Made by a program: the position numbers and the translations under genes
DNA from: Lentinus brumalis
Taxonomy: Eukaryota; Basidiomycota; Agaricomycetes; Polyporales; Polyporaceae
DNA: 64,000 nucleotides
Direction: 5' to 3'
NCBI GenBank assembly: GCA_001792895.1
Contig: MARA01000024.1
Coordinates: 1-64,000, forward strand
Shown here: piece by piece, positions 1 through 11,479 of the stretch
Layout of the letters: each line of letters opens with the position of its first letter
Numbering within the stretch: position 1 is the stretch's first letter
Notes under the pieces: model-generated
Database searches by the model: none
Seen by the model: the letters and a program-made list of their open reading frames with translations, nothing else
Told to the model about the DNA's origin: nothing

Positions 1-3000
1 TCTGAGGGCGTTGTGAGGTCAGCGAAGGGTATGTAGCCACGGAAGTGAATCAAGAAGTCTGGTCCAATATGAGCAGACCATCAAGACGTGCGTACGAGCG
101 GGCGGCCGCTCGCGGAGCACTTCTGAGGGGTCTGCGCACGATGCGCGGAGGTTGCATGGCAGAGATCGAGTCTCGGGAGCGGGCGACCGCTCGAAAGCAT
201 ACGTCGCACGAGCGCAGCCGGTGAGATGACCGACGGGCAGACCATCAACAAGTCGCACGTACGAGCGGGCGACCCTCGCGAGCACCTCTGAGGGCTCTGC
301 GCACGATGCACGGAGGTTGCATGCAGAGATCGAGTCTCGGAGCGGGCGACCGCTCGAAAGCATACGTCGCACGGCGCAGCCGGTGAGATGACCGACGAGC
401 AGACCATCAACAAGTCGCACGTACGAGCGGGCGACGCTCGCGAGCACCTCTGAGGGCTCTGCGCACGATGCACGGAGGTTGCATGGCAGAGATCGAGTCT
501 CGGGAGCGGGCGACCGCTCGAAAGCATACGTCGCACGAGCGCAGCCGGTGAGATGACCGACGAGCAGACCATCAACAAGACGTGCGTACGAGCGGGCGGC
601 CGCTCGCGAGCACTTCTGAGGGCTCTGCGCATGAAGGACGGAGGTTGCATGGCAGAGATCGAGTCTCGGGAGCGGGCGACCGCTCGAAAGCATACGTCGC
701 ACGAGCGCAGCCGGTGAGATGACCGACGAGCAGACCATCAACAAGACGTGCGTACGAGCGGGCGGCCGCTCGCGAGCACTTCTGAACGCCCTGCGCACTA
801 CACACGGAGGGTTCCGCCACCAAACCGAAGACAGGCCACAATCAAAAGATGAGTACTTACCAAAGTGCGGGAGACCGTATGTGAGCTCCTGAGAGCGCTT
901 CGACACCACGAGCGGCATATATCCGGACGGGGGGCCAGCGGCCACTGGGAGAGCTCGACAAATGGTGCGGTTCTTGTCTCGCCGCCGATGACCAGACCAG
1001 GCCAGAACGCGGGAAAGCCATTGTCGAGAATGCCGCGGGTGACCCACATGTGCCACATCAGATTTCTATTGAGGACCTTGCTGCGCCTGTGTGCGCGAAA
1101 TTGAGGCAGCGCTCGGCCACAGAGGTGAGCTCGACGTAGACAGGATCAGGACGGCCGTTCTCAGCAGGATTCATAAGGTTTGGCTTGACACGCAATGTCC
1201 AGACTCGGTCGAGGAGGCGTGATTGGGTACGTCGTCCACTCCAGGATGCGAGGGTAGACCTGTGAGATGCCGCGCGCAGTCAGCATCATCCACGCAGATC
1301 AAAAGTAAGTGGTGCGTCGTACCGCTGGTTTGAAGATTACCGTCGAGGAACGGAGCGCGTTGTTGACCTCAGGGCTGAAGAAGATCTTGCGGAGCTTCAT
1401 GAGAACGTGCTCGTAGAAACCGCCGCCAGAACGATACTCAGGCTTGATGCGCGCGATGTGGAAGATGAAGTTGTTCTCAAAGCGGAGGGCGTTCTTGTTG
1501 GCATGGTCCTCAGCGGTGCGCATCTGGCGGGCGAGGCGTTCATGGGGCAGCTGCGCAGACGCATAGCCCAACGTATCGAGAGCGGTCTTTTTGGTGGTGG
1601 CGTGCGGTGCCCAAGCACCGGCGGTAGCACAGTGAGCGGCCCGCGCTGCGCGATGTGAGTGCGGGCCTTGTCTCGGACGTGATGGGCGACATTGTTGTAT
1701 GCCTGGGACTTGAAGCCCTCAATGCAGAGGGGCCCGTCCGCAGTGACGCCTATGTCGCGGGCGAGACGGCGCAAGGGACGCAGGAGAGGCTTGATGATTC
1801 CGTCCGCCTGCCACTGACCGATGTTCTTGGAGAAGAACTGGGGGTAGGTGAAGATGGGTGTCATGGGCTCAGACGGGTCCCCAAGGATGTCGGCGATGAA
1901 GTCCTCGTCCTGGAGATCCCTCTCCCCGTCGTCGAGCTCAGGGTCCTGAAGCGGGATGATCGAGGACTCTTGAAAGAGGGGGAGGACCTTGTTGAGATCC
2001 TGGAGCAAGCCGCAGGGGTGTGTCCGGGTCGCGAAACCTGTCTCTGCGGAGGATTGGAAGTCCGTCCTCGGAAGATGGGGATCTCGCGACCGTCACCGTC
2101 GAGGAGGTCGTAGTTTTCCAAGTCCTCGATGAGCTCGCGCGTGTTCGGATCGGCGGTCGTGTATACATGTGTGTAGCGATCGAGGATGCGCTGGGGGTCG
2201 ATAGGCTCGAAGCCGCTTGCCTCAATAGCCTACAGTCAGGATGCGTGTGGTGCAATTGATATGAGAGCATATGTATGAGATGCAGGTGTTAACACGCACT
2301 GGGTATGCACAGCATAAGCCATGTGAATGCGGAGGATGTTGTTGAAGTCGATCATGTCGTTCCAAGTATCGCGATCGGCCTCGAAGGTAGCTGGGGCACA
2401 GATTTTGATGTTTTGGCCATACTTGGCGAGGATGGCAACGGGCTCAGCGTCGATGAACTCTGGGACTCTGTACGAGTCCGGTGCTCCCTGCCACCATTCG
2501 TCGTAATGCTCCTTGATCGCACGGTCGAGGTTCCGAAGAGTCTCGGTAGTGAACTGCCAGATGGGATTGTCGCTGACGAAACGAGTGAGCATACATGACG
2601 TGCAACAAATGTGGAATGGGGAGAATAGCGGGCGACCGCTCACAAGGCATCTTCTGCCACGGGTCAGCCGCTATTAGTACTCGACAATCCATCTGGAGCG
2701 GGCAACCGCTTATGCGGTGTCGTCTGGCGACCTGTCGCACGCTCATGGTGATATGTCGTCTGGAGCGGGCGACCGCTCAGAGCGACACTGATCCATGCGC
2801 TTGCTGTGATCCCAGGGTCACGGTGAGCGGTCGTACGCTCACAATAGTGGGATGTGTCGTTCGGAGCGGGCGACCGCTCAGAGCGACACGTTGTCCGGAG
2901 CGGGCGACCGCTCATCCATGCGCTTGCTATCATCCAAGGGTCACGGTGAGCGGTCGTACGCTCACAATATTGGGATGTATCGTCCGGAGCGGGCGACCGC

Positions 3001-4308
3001 TCAGAGCGACACGTTGTCCGGAGCGGGCGACCGCTCATCCATGCGCTTGCTATCATCCAAGGGTCACGGTGAGCGGTCGTACGCTCACAATATTGGGATG
3101 TATCGTCCGGAGCGGGCGACCGCTCATCGTCAATATCCCTTGTGGTTACCCAAGGGTTAGGGTGAGCGACGAGAGTCAAGACACGCGCCTGCCTCTGATT
3201 GTGCGCGGTAGCAATGGGCGGGCGTCGCAACGACATGGGCAAGACCACATGCGGGAAATGGCAGGACTCACAAGATGTTGGTTTGCAACCGCCATTCATA
3301 CTCCTTCGCGACGTCGGGATACTCTTCCGTCATGTATACCGTACCATAGCCAGCCTTGACGAGCATGTAGGTGATCATGGAGATGGTAATGCGTGCCACA
3401 ACAGAACTCATCGTCGTGGGCACGCGCGTGTGGCGGACGGTCCGGGTCTGCGGCAAAGGCGTCGACAGGCATGAGCGCGATGAACACATCAGCCTGCATC
3501 GGAGCCTGGCCAATGTATAACATCCGGTGGTCGGGCAGGAAACCAAAGACGCGCCGGTCGCCCTTGAACGTCCAATGTCTGCGGTCGAAGCGCATCGTGA
3601 ACGACCAGTCCGGTTTGTCCACTGGCGGCAACACAGCACCGAAGCCGAGCTCCTTCGGGACACGTATGTCGCAGTCCCAGCGCACCTGCACGCCAGAAAG
3701 GGCACAGGGAGCGAGAAGCACGGGTGGGATGAGACACAGAGATGGTAACAGAGGTAGCATCATGTACACACCTCGCTCAGCTTCCAGTAGATCTTGGGAT
3801 CATTGGCGGCGTACAAGTAGCGGCTGTCGACCTTGAGAAGGTTCTTGCGCTGCAGGAGCGAGAGAGCCCTCTCTTGGTTGCGGGAGTTGAAGTTCCGCTC
3901 AAGATCGGAGAGGAGGACGGTTCTGGTCGGCATCTCGACATACCTCTGCGCCAACTCGTCAAAGTGAGCGTCCGCGACGAGATGGCCGCGGGTGACCTCC
4001 TCCTGCGAGACACTGTCCTCGGTCACCATGGTCGGCGGGACGAAGCTGATGTTGAACGGCTCGCGGAGAGGCCCGTCTTCCTCGTCATCGGTGTACGCCG
4101 CCGCGCCGAGGGGCTCGTCGAGTTCGCTATTGAGAGAGGGGGAGGGGTACGATGAGGACGGAGTGCGCAAAGCAGGACAGTGGCCAGATAGATAGATGCC
4201 CTCAGACACGTACTTTACGTCTTCTTCCGGCTGTTCATCTTGTTCGAAGGACGGCTCCTCTTGAGAAAACGTCGGTTGATCATCGTAGAAGGCGAAGTTG
4301 GTGTCCAT
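1..4308 (-). CDS. Large multi-exon gene of unknown function, 3' end beyond the left edge
   Basis: I do not recognise the product. The start ATG is at 4308 and exon 1 (4308-3772, 179 codons) encodes an acidic, Ser/Pro-rich N-terminus. Splice joins whose phases agree are 3771-3686 (86 nt), 3271-2573 (699 nt, phase 2), 2310-2230 (81 nt), 2037-2000 (38 nt) and 860-59 (802 nt, phase 1). After the last join the frame stays open to the window edge, reading FLIHFRGYIPFADLTTPS. Two further frame changes, near 3395-3470 and 1580-1625, need either very short introns or indels. The central part is ordinary globular-looking sequence (for example DNPIWQFTTETLRNLDRAIK) with no motif I can name. The two giant introns hold palindrome arrays. 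Its neighbour at 4763-11479 is on the same strand with the same intron habit, so the two may belong to one accessory module. Confidence 0.6.
59..860 (-). repeat. Intron-borne palindrome array, about 180-bp unit
   Basis: Direct repeats of roughly 180 bp run about four and a half times. Each carries GAGCGGGCGACCGCTC-type palindromes (core also GGCG) joined by unique spacer such as gcagccggtgagatgaccg. The array fills an 802-nt intron: donor GTAAGT at 860 and acceptor CCAG ending at 59 on the minus strand. The upstream exon ends in phase 1 and the downstream exon supplies the two bases needed, keeping the frame open. Confidence 0.85.
2573..3271 (-). repeat. Intron-borne palindrome array in the first large gene
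   Basis: A 699-nt intron (donor GTGAGT at 3271, acceptor GTCAG ending at 2573 on the minus strand, phase 2 on both sides) contains about ten GAGCGGGCGACCGCTC or GAGCGGTCGTACGCTC palindromes. They sit in a direct repeat of about 120 bp, the clearest copies being near 2870-2990 and 2990-3110. Frame continuity across the removed segment supports true splicing. Confidence 0.85.
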
Positions 4309-4429
4309 CGCGAGCAGCAGGAGATATCGCGAGCGGCGGGAGATGGAGATAGAATGCTGGAGGGAGGGGACGACAAGTTGGGGAGTTAGGGTAAGGGTGG
4401 GAGGGGACCGCAGACGACTTTTGACCACG

Positions 4430-4762
4430 CAGCAATGATTTATGCGACCCCAAGGCAGCGGTAGGCTAGAAAGAGCGGATCAGAGGGCTTCAAACGTTCA
4501 AGCAGCGGGAACGCTATTTGGTTGTGCGATCGGGGTGTGTCATTTCAGATGAGTCATCATTTAAAGGGCGAGAGACAATTGCATTCAATTATGGCGAGGA
4601 GAGATATACAGGAACGAGTAGGAGTGGTACATGGGCAGGACTATGCGACGGGAGGGAGGGAAGGATATGCGATACAAGTACAATGAGGAAGCGCGACATT
4701 CAGCGAACGACAAACAGACCGGCGGGCACAGGAGCGCGGAAGGAGAGACGGGGACAAAGAAC
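4430..4762. other. Intergenic gap between the two large minus-strand genes
   Basis: No convincing coding sequence. It holds the 5' flank of the gene starting at 4308 and the 3' flank of the gene ending at 4763. A CATAAATC string near 4440 (minus strand) is a weak TATA candidate about 130 bp before the ATG at 4308. Confidence 0.5.
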
Positions 4763-7700
4763 TCAACCGATCATCGCGTCAGTGTCGTCGTCCTTAACCA
4801 TCGCGGCATTTGCCTTGGACTTCGCGCCGGGCTGAGGACGTTGACGAGTCCTCGCCGCGACAGGCTGCGTCGAGCTGGCCGCGCCAGAGCCAGTCTTGAG
4901 GTCCTTCTTCAGGACCTTGACCGCCTTATCTTCGGGCTCTGCTGTACTTGTCGCGGCACGCTTGCGAGTAATGCGGGCGGTGCCTTGGTTGTCGTCCTTC
5001 TGAGCGTGCGAGACCGGCGGGGTGACCACCATGGAACTGACGTCTGTACAATCATTGCGTGAGCTTCAATGTCGGACAGAAGGTAGTGGAGCGTGGGTGA
5101 GGATGTGTTCGAGCGGTCGACCGCTCGCGAGCATCAGCTGTCGGACAGAAGGTAGCGGATCATGCTCGCGAGCGGACGACCGCTCGCTAGCTCGCAGCGG
5201 CAGATACCGTCTGAGCGGTCGACCGCTCGCTAGCTCGCAGCGGCAGATACCGTCTGAGCGGTCGACCGCTCACGAGCATCCATTGTCGGACAACAGGTAG
5301 TGGATCGTGGGTGAGGATGCTCGCGAGCGGTCGACCGCTCGCTAGCTCGCAGCGGCAGGTACCGTCTGAGCGGTCGACCGCTCGCGAGCATCTTAGCGGC
5401 CGCACGTCATGTTGAGCGGTCGACCGCTCGAAGGCAATGTCGGGATTGCATCCACCAGAAGGGGACCATGCGAGCGGTCGACCGCTCGTTCTGACGTGCG
5501 GCTGCGATCCCCTCTTGAGCGGTCGACCGCTCCGAGAATACATTTGCTGCGTCTTCACCTGTCATTTGCGTAAGACAATATGAGAGAACTCACTATGAGC
5601 GAGGTCCTCAACGCCCTGCTCAGCATCGTCGTCGAGGTCCACCATGCGGTCGGTCCTCCCGTGCTTCTTGAGACGTCGCAAAGGCTGCGGCGCGTCGTCC
5701 TCCGCATCGTCGCCGTTGTCGTCGGGGACCTCAGAGGTAGGGGGGCCGTCTTCGGGCTCGGAAGGACCCTTGTCATCGACCTCCATAGCGTCGCGAGCGG
5801 GCGACCGCTCGCGAGGGACATCCTCGTCAGGCTGAGCCTCCTCAGGGGGAACGGACTTCGCTTCGTCCGTGGCGTGCTCCGAGGCACTCTGCGTTGCCGG
5901 GGCGGTGGAAACCTCGTCGGTGTGCTCACCGCTGGGCTCATCGAGCGTGATGGGACCGACAGAGGCCCAGAGCTTCTCTTCATCGGCATCCTCCCCCTCT
6001 GCGTCGAGGTCCTCGCCGTGAGCCGACTGGTCGTTCTTGCCGTGATTGCCCTGAGGAGGCTCGTCGCTGCTTGATTGGAGCTGGTCTTCGCCGTTCTCAT
6101 CGCCCTCGTCCTCGTCCCCATCCCCGTCCTCGTCGTCGTCCCCGTCGTCGTCCGCGTCCGCGTCGTCGTCCGCGTTCGTCGTCGTCGTCGTCGTCCTCCT
6201 CATCGTCGCCCTCGTCCTTGTCCTTGTCAGCGCCCTCGGACGCGCTCTGGTTGTCAGACTCCCGATCGGCCGGGTCGGTGGGCTCTCCGTGAGTCGCCGT
6301 GCTCGCACCGCTGGGTCCGCCCATCTCCATTTCGACATCCTCGACGTCCGAACGATGTTCCTCCTTCGCGAGCGCCGCCGCCGCGAGTGCGCGCGCAGGA
6401 ACGCTGGCCGCATCGAGCTTCATCGCCCCCACGGGCCCGTTCCAGCCGACGAGGTCTTGCGGGAGAATGTCCGTGTCCTTGTACGGGCCCAAGAGCTGCG
6501 GCTTGGGATAACCAAGCCTCTCCAATGCGCCCTCGTACCGGTCCATCTCCTTCCGCGACCGCGCGGTCCTCTCGGCTTGGATCTGCATATAATTGAGCGA
6601 CGGGTACGCGGAGCTGTCCGCCTTCGCCGCCATAGTCGGGAACTCCTCGTAGAAATGGTCCCGCCGTCCAGACGGCTCGACGTACGGAGCCGTTGTCCCG
6701 CTTGCGCGGGCCACCTGCCGGTTCGCGTTCGTCCAGAGTGTCTGAAAGCACGCGATGCGCAGTGAGTACAAAGCATAGTACATCCAGACGCCGCACTCAC
6801 CTTGATCAAGTCTTCGAAAGAGGTGAGCACCTCGCGGTCGAGGACCACCTGTTTCTTGGCAGCGGTGGGGCCGAAATGCGCGACCTTGGACGACCTGACG
6901 GTCTTGATGATGGTCGAGATCTCCGCGGAGAACGTAGCCCGCATGGTGGCGGACTCGAGGAATGTGTCGAGGTCGAGGTCGAGCACATCCACCGAGACAG
7001 GCAGCGGCGACGCTTGGGTCTCGTACACTTTCCCGAGCTCAGCGTCCCAGTACTTCCAGACACTGACGCGCCGCCCCTCGCGCCCGATGGACTCGAATGC
7101 ACCAATCGCGCTCAGGTGTTTCGCTGCGGCCGCCCGCAGGCTTTTGAACGCCAGAGAGGCGTAGAATGGCGCGACGTGCTCAAGCTGGTACGCCCACCTG
7201 ACCGGAAGCTCGACGCTCAGAGCCTTCAACGCCTTGTCCTCTCCGGCGCTGTTTGCCTTCTTCGCCACGAACGATCGGAACTCGGGAGCGGACGTGGTTA
7301 CGAGCATGCGGAGCGCGGGCAGCTTGTCGAGCTGGGATGTAGTGAACCCCCCGTTCTCCGCATCTGCGTCCTTCCGCATGACGGTCAGAGCCTCCTTCAT
7401 CGCCTGTAGTACGCCTCGCAGGTCGGCTTCCACGGATCGTCCTCCGAGTTGAAGTCGATGAATGCGCCGAAGGGGGACAACTTCGCGTTGACGCCGCCCT
7501 TCCCCCACACAGCTTTGCCGATCTTCTCGAAGATGAACCGCCGAGTACCACGCAGGGCATCGGAGCCAGTTGTTGCCATTGCGTGGACCATGCGGCCTAT
7601 GTCGGTAAGCTTGATGTGCTCGCGGAGCACAAACGACCACCACTGTTGGGCCGTCAGTGTATGAACTGTGAGCGTGCAGAAGGTATCCGATCAGACTTAC

Positions 7701-10700
7701 CCAGACTGAGACACCAGGGACTTGTCGGAAAAGTGTCGCATCTGACAGGAGGGCGTTGATTTGGTCACCGAGGAGGTTATGGGGATTGCCGCCGTGGAGC
7801 GGATCGAGCATGAACATGAGCTGCAGGGAGAGGTGTTAGCACAGCTGTTCACAGTGTAACTCCGCGGCCGAGCGGGCGACCGCTCGAAGTATGTATTCAC
7901 CCTTCGTGCCCTATCTCTTGGCACGAGCGGGCGACCGCTCGCACCGTAACTCTAGGGCCGAGCGGGCGACCGCTCGGAGCACGTCCATGGCATGAGCGGG
8001 CGACCGCTCGCACTGTAACTCTGGGCCCGAGCGGGCGACCGCTCGGAGCACGTCCATGGCATGAGCGGGCGACCGCTCGCACCGTAACTCTAGGGCCGAG
8101 CGGGCGACCGCTCGGAGCACGTCCATGGCATGAGCGGGCGACCGCTCGCACTGTAACTCTGGGCCGAGCGGGCGACCGCTCGGAGCACGTCCATGGCATG
8201 AGCGGGCGACCGCTCGCACCGTAACTCTAGGGCCGAGCGGGCGACCGCTCGGAGCACGTCCATGGCATGAGCGGGCGACCGCTCGCACTGTAACTCTGGG
8301 CCGAGCGGGCGACCGCTCGGAGCACGTCCATGGCATGAGCGGGCGACCGCTCGCACCGTAACTCTAGGGCCGAGCGGGCGACCGCTCGGAGCACGTCCAT
8401 GGCATGAGCGGGCGACCGCTCGCACCGTAACTCTAGGGCCGAGCGGGCGACCGCTCGGAGCACGTCCATGGCATGAGCGGGCGACCGCTCGCACTGTAAC
8501 TCTGGGCCCGAGCGGGCGACCGCTCGGAGCACGTCCATGGCATGAGCGGGCGACCGCTCGCACCATAACTCTAGGGCCGAGCGGGCGACCGCTCGGAGCA
8601 CGTCCATGGCATGAGCGGGCGACCGCTCGCACCGTAACTCTAGGGCCGAGCGGGCGACCGCTCGGAGCACGTCCATGGCATGAGCGGGCGACCGCTCGCA
8701 CCGTAACTCTGGGCCGAGCGGGCGACCGCTCGGAGCACGTCCATGGCATGAGCGGGCGACCGCTCGCACCGTAACTCTAGGGCCGAGCGGGCGACCGCTC
8801 GGAGCACGTCCATGGCATGAGCGGGCGACCGCTCGCACTGTAACTCTGGGCCGAGCGGGCGACCGCTCGGAGCACATCCATGGCTGATGACTGCGGGCGA
8901 GCGGGCGACCGCTCGCATCGTAACCTCGCATCGTAACCTCTTCGAACGAGCGGGCGGCCGCTCACGCTGCGTCTCGGCGATCGAACAGTCCGATGGACAA
9001 AGGCAATACCACTCACCGTCGCGATTCCGTCGTCTGCCGCGGTCAACTTCTCCTTCAGGGCGTCCATGAACGTCTTCGTCGGGACCGGGAGCGCGAAGGC
9101 CAGCCCGAGCCGCTGCAGCTCGAACACCCACTCCAGCTTCTGGGGTGCGTTCTCCAGCGCACGAATGGACTCCGAGTCCGGAGTCGTCGCCCGCAGCTTG
9201 TCGAGGGTCGCCGTCCAGTACTGCGCACACGACCGCCGGATCGAGGCCTGATAGCCACGCAGCGCGTCCATCCACAGAGGCGAGTCGCTGTGCGCCATGT
9301 GCGCAAGCCGGCCTTGAGGCACGACCGGTACGCCGCGTCGATCGTGTCCAGGAGCTCCTTCGGGAACACCTCTTGCACAACTCGTGCGGCCCGCACCGTC
9401 GCCATGACCTCCTCGTACCTATTCTGCGCCTGCCGACGGGCACCCACCGCGGTCTTCGACACCGCAGGGAGAATCGCCTCCTGGCCATTCTGCAACGCCT
9501 CCATCACCGCCGTCCGTTCCTCGGCCTCCTGGATGCTCGCGATCTGGAACGCATACACCTCGCTGCCGAGCGCAGAGGCCTGGGGATTCACCAGCTTCCC
9601 CTGCTGGTTCACCTCCGGCCACTCACAGTCACTCGCGATGAAATGCAGCGCTGCCAGCCCTGAACGCAATATCTCCATGTGAAGCTGACACAAGCAGGTC
9701 AGCACTCGCATCCGCATACACACAAGCCAGAAAAAAGCACGCACCCAGTCACCGTAATCGCCGTCGTCCAGGTAGTCCCCAAATGCCTTCGTGTTGACCA
9801 CGGCTTCGCTCGTGTAGTATGGGAACACACTCATGAGCGACATGAGGTTCCAGGTGGACGGATTATGGAACGGCTTCATGAAGGAGGAATACTTCCGACG
9901 CGTTTTCGGGTCGCCCATCACATCCTCCAGGAGTCGCGAACTCCACCACCCATTGCCGGGGACGAGTGTCTCCACCGGGATATTGTGCGTCTTGGCAAGC
10001 TGCGCTGCCGCGGCCTTCAGCTCGTACACCCACCGCCATGTTCGCTCTACCATCGTCTCCGAGAGCTGGGGATCGATCTTGTTCATGGAGAGATGGCGGA
10101 GGGTTGGCTCCTGCAGCTTATCTATAACATAGCGCATCATCAGTCGTGTGATCTCGTGAAGTACAATCTAAAACAGCCGCAGTGTATGGTCGGAGAAAGC
10201 GGTCACGCCCTCGCGCTCGCCACGCCTCTCGAGCGGGCGACCGCTCACATTGGCGAGGCCGCTCCTACTGACCGAGCCTCGCGAGCGGTCGACCGCTCGA
10301 ATCGCAACATCGCACACGCAGCGGGCGATGCTGGCGACACCTTTTGAGCGGTCGACCGCTCACACTGACCACGCCTCGCGACGGTCGCCGCCGCTCGACC
10401 GAGTCGAGCGGGCGATGCTGGCGACACCTTTTGAGCGGTCGACCGCTCGAACTCGGTCGAGCGGTCGACCGCTCACACTGACCACGCCTCGCGAGCGGTC
10501 GACCGCTCGGACTCGGTCGAGCGGGCGACCGCTCACACTGACCACGCCTCTCGAGCGGTCGACCGCTCGCACTACAACAGCACCGGTCGAGCGGTCGACC
10601 GCTCGATATAAAACAATCTCATACATGCAACACTCACCAATGTCATACAGCTCCACCGTCCACGTCCCTATTTCGCCGAGGAGGCTCTTGATCTTCGCGA

Positions 10701-11479
10701 GCTTGTCCGCCATGTCCGCGAGCTCCGATCGCAGCGCGCCCTCCGCCTCCTTCTTCACGGCCGCCTTGCCCTTCCTGGTGACGTCGCCGCCGTCGCCGAT
10801 GTCGTTCAGCTTCTTCTGCTTCTTCGAGAGCGCCGTCTTCAGCTTCGCCGCCTCAACTTCAAGCTGCTTCTTGAAGCCCTGCACGGCCGCATGTCGGTGC
10901 TGCCCGCCGAGAACGGTGACCTCGGCGCCTTGGACCTTCGACGTCCACTGCACGGCCTTCAAGTCGTTGTCGTCGGCATTCTGAACAAGACAACCGGGGT
11001 CCACCCAGTCCACCTTGACAGCAACCGGCATCGGGTGGTCCTCGTGCTGGATGCCCATGCCGCGGAAACTGTGCACAAGGTCGGAGACGGCCTTCTTGTT
11101 CAAAGCTCGGTTGTTGTATTGACCGAACGACAGCTGGACCCCGGGGTTGAGGAGGTTAACAGTGGCGTACCCAAGTCGCGCCGCTGCCATCTCCTTCTTC
11201 AAAGCCAACTCCTTGCTCTGCTTCTCCGCCATCAGCGCCATCCGCTCAAGGGGAGGCGCAGCCGCGAGCTGTCCAATCCCATCCCTCAGCTCATCCGCAC
11301 TCACACGCGATGCTGCATACAGTACTCACCTCATCGCGACCGGCAGGAGATATATCTCCAGATGCTCGCGGCGCGTCGCCCGCCGCCCCATCCTTCGTTT
11401 TACCAACCCCCGCCGCGGCCTGGGTCTTCGTCGCCTTCGCCTTCTTGCCAGCCTTGCTTGCCTTTGTTGCAGTACTCAT
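4763..11479 (-). CDS. Large multi-exon protein with ParB/sulfiredoxin-like segment and acidic tail
   Basis: Predicted at about 1,400 residues from eight exons. Start ATG at 11479; exon 1 (11479-11330, 50 codons) is Lys/Ala-rich. Exon 2 (about 11300-10638) has NNRALNKKAVSDLVHSFRGM followed about 50 residues later by VTVLGGQHRHAAV. This resembles the N-x-R..L..S...G and G-x-x-R motifs of the ParB/Srx fold, then a Lys/Glu coiled-coil stretch. Phase-checked introns: 10637-10122, 9744-9685, 9016-7821, 7700-7643, 6800-6742 and 5593-5044. Exon 7 ends in a long Asp/Glu-rich tail and exon 8 (5043-4763) is basic with possible nuclear signals. Frame breaks near 9300-9340, 7430 and 6180 need micro-introns or indels. 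The enzymatic or DNA-binding role is unknown; the ParB-like call is by motif only. Three introns carry palindrome arrays. Confidence 0.65.
5044..5593 (-). repeat. Palindrome array in last intron of the ParB-like gene
   Basis: A 550-nt intron (donor GTGAGT at 5593, acceptor TACAG ending at 5044, phase 1 on both sides) contains about ten copies of the perfect 16-bp palindrome GAGCGGTCGACCGCTC. Many are extended by CGCGAG/CTCGCG flanks and separated by spacers such as gctagctcgcagcggcag. Joining the exons keeps the frame into the C-terminal exon. Confidence 0.85.
5791..5814. repeat. Single palindrome inside coding sequence
   Basis: A near-perfect 24-bp palindrome built on GAGCGGGCGACCGCTC with TCGC/GCGA extensions lies inside the acidic-tail exon. 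It is read in frame as RERSPARD on the minus strand. It is the one array-type palindrome I found in a predicted exon rather than an intron or intergenic DNA. Confidence 0.8.
7821..9016 (-). repeat. Largest intron array: 68/69-bp dimer of palindromes
   Basis: A 1196-nt intron of the ParB-like gene. Donor GTGAGT is at 9016; the acceptor CTGCAG ends at 7821 with a CTAAC branch site just before it; both sides are phase 0. Between about 7870 and 8960 lie roughly thirteen tandem 68/69-bp units. Each has two GAGCGGGCGACCGCTC palindromes with two different spacers (one around cgcaccgtaactctaggg, the other ggagcacgtccatggca), so palindromes recur about every 34 bp. Confidence 0.9.
10122..10637 (-). 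repeat. Palindrome array in second intron of the ParB-like gene
   Basis: A 516-nt intron (donor GTGAGT at 10637, acceptor TTATAG ending at 10122, phase 1 on both sides) carries about ten GAGCGGTCGACCGCTC or GAGCGGGCGACCGCTC copies between 10230 and 10600. Spacers such as acactgaccacgcctcgc recur. The join reads ..YDI-DKLQEPTLRH, so the frame is preserved. Confidence 0.85.

Noticed and set aside
4381..4400. Telomere-like gttagggtaagggt
   Set aside because: Only one true hexamer; ordinary G-rich promoter flank.
6071..6596. Plus-strand frames rich in Arg, Pro and Ser
   Set aside because: Shadows of the Asp/Glu-rich exon on the opposite strand.
7897..8931. Long minus-strand frames rich in SGRPLGP and ERSPAR peptides
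   Set aside because: These are translations of the palindrome array, which lies in an intron removed in phase. The peptides only reflect the palindrome sequence.
7870..8960. CRISPR-like look (palindromic repeats with regular spacers)
   Set aside because: The genome is eukaryotic, the spacers are just two repeated sequences rather than unique ones, and no cas genes are present.
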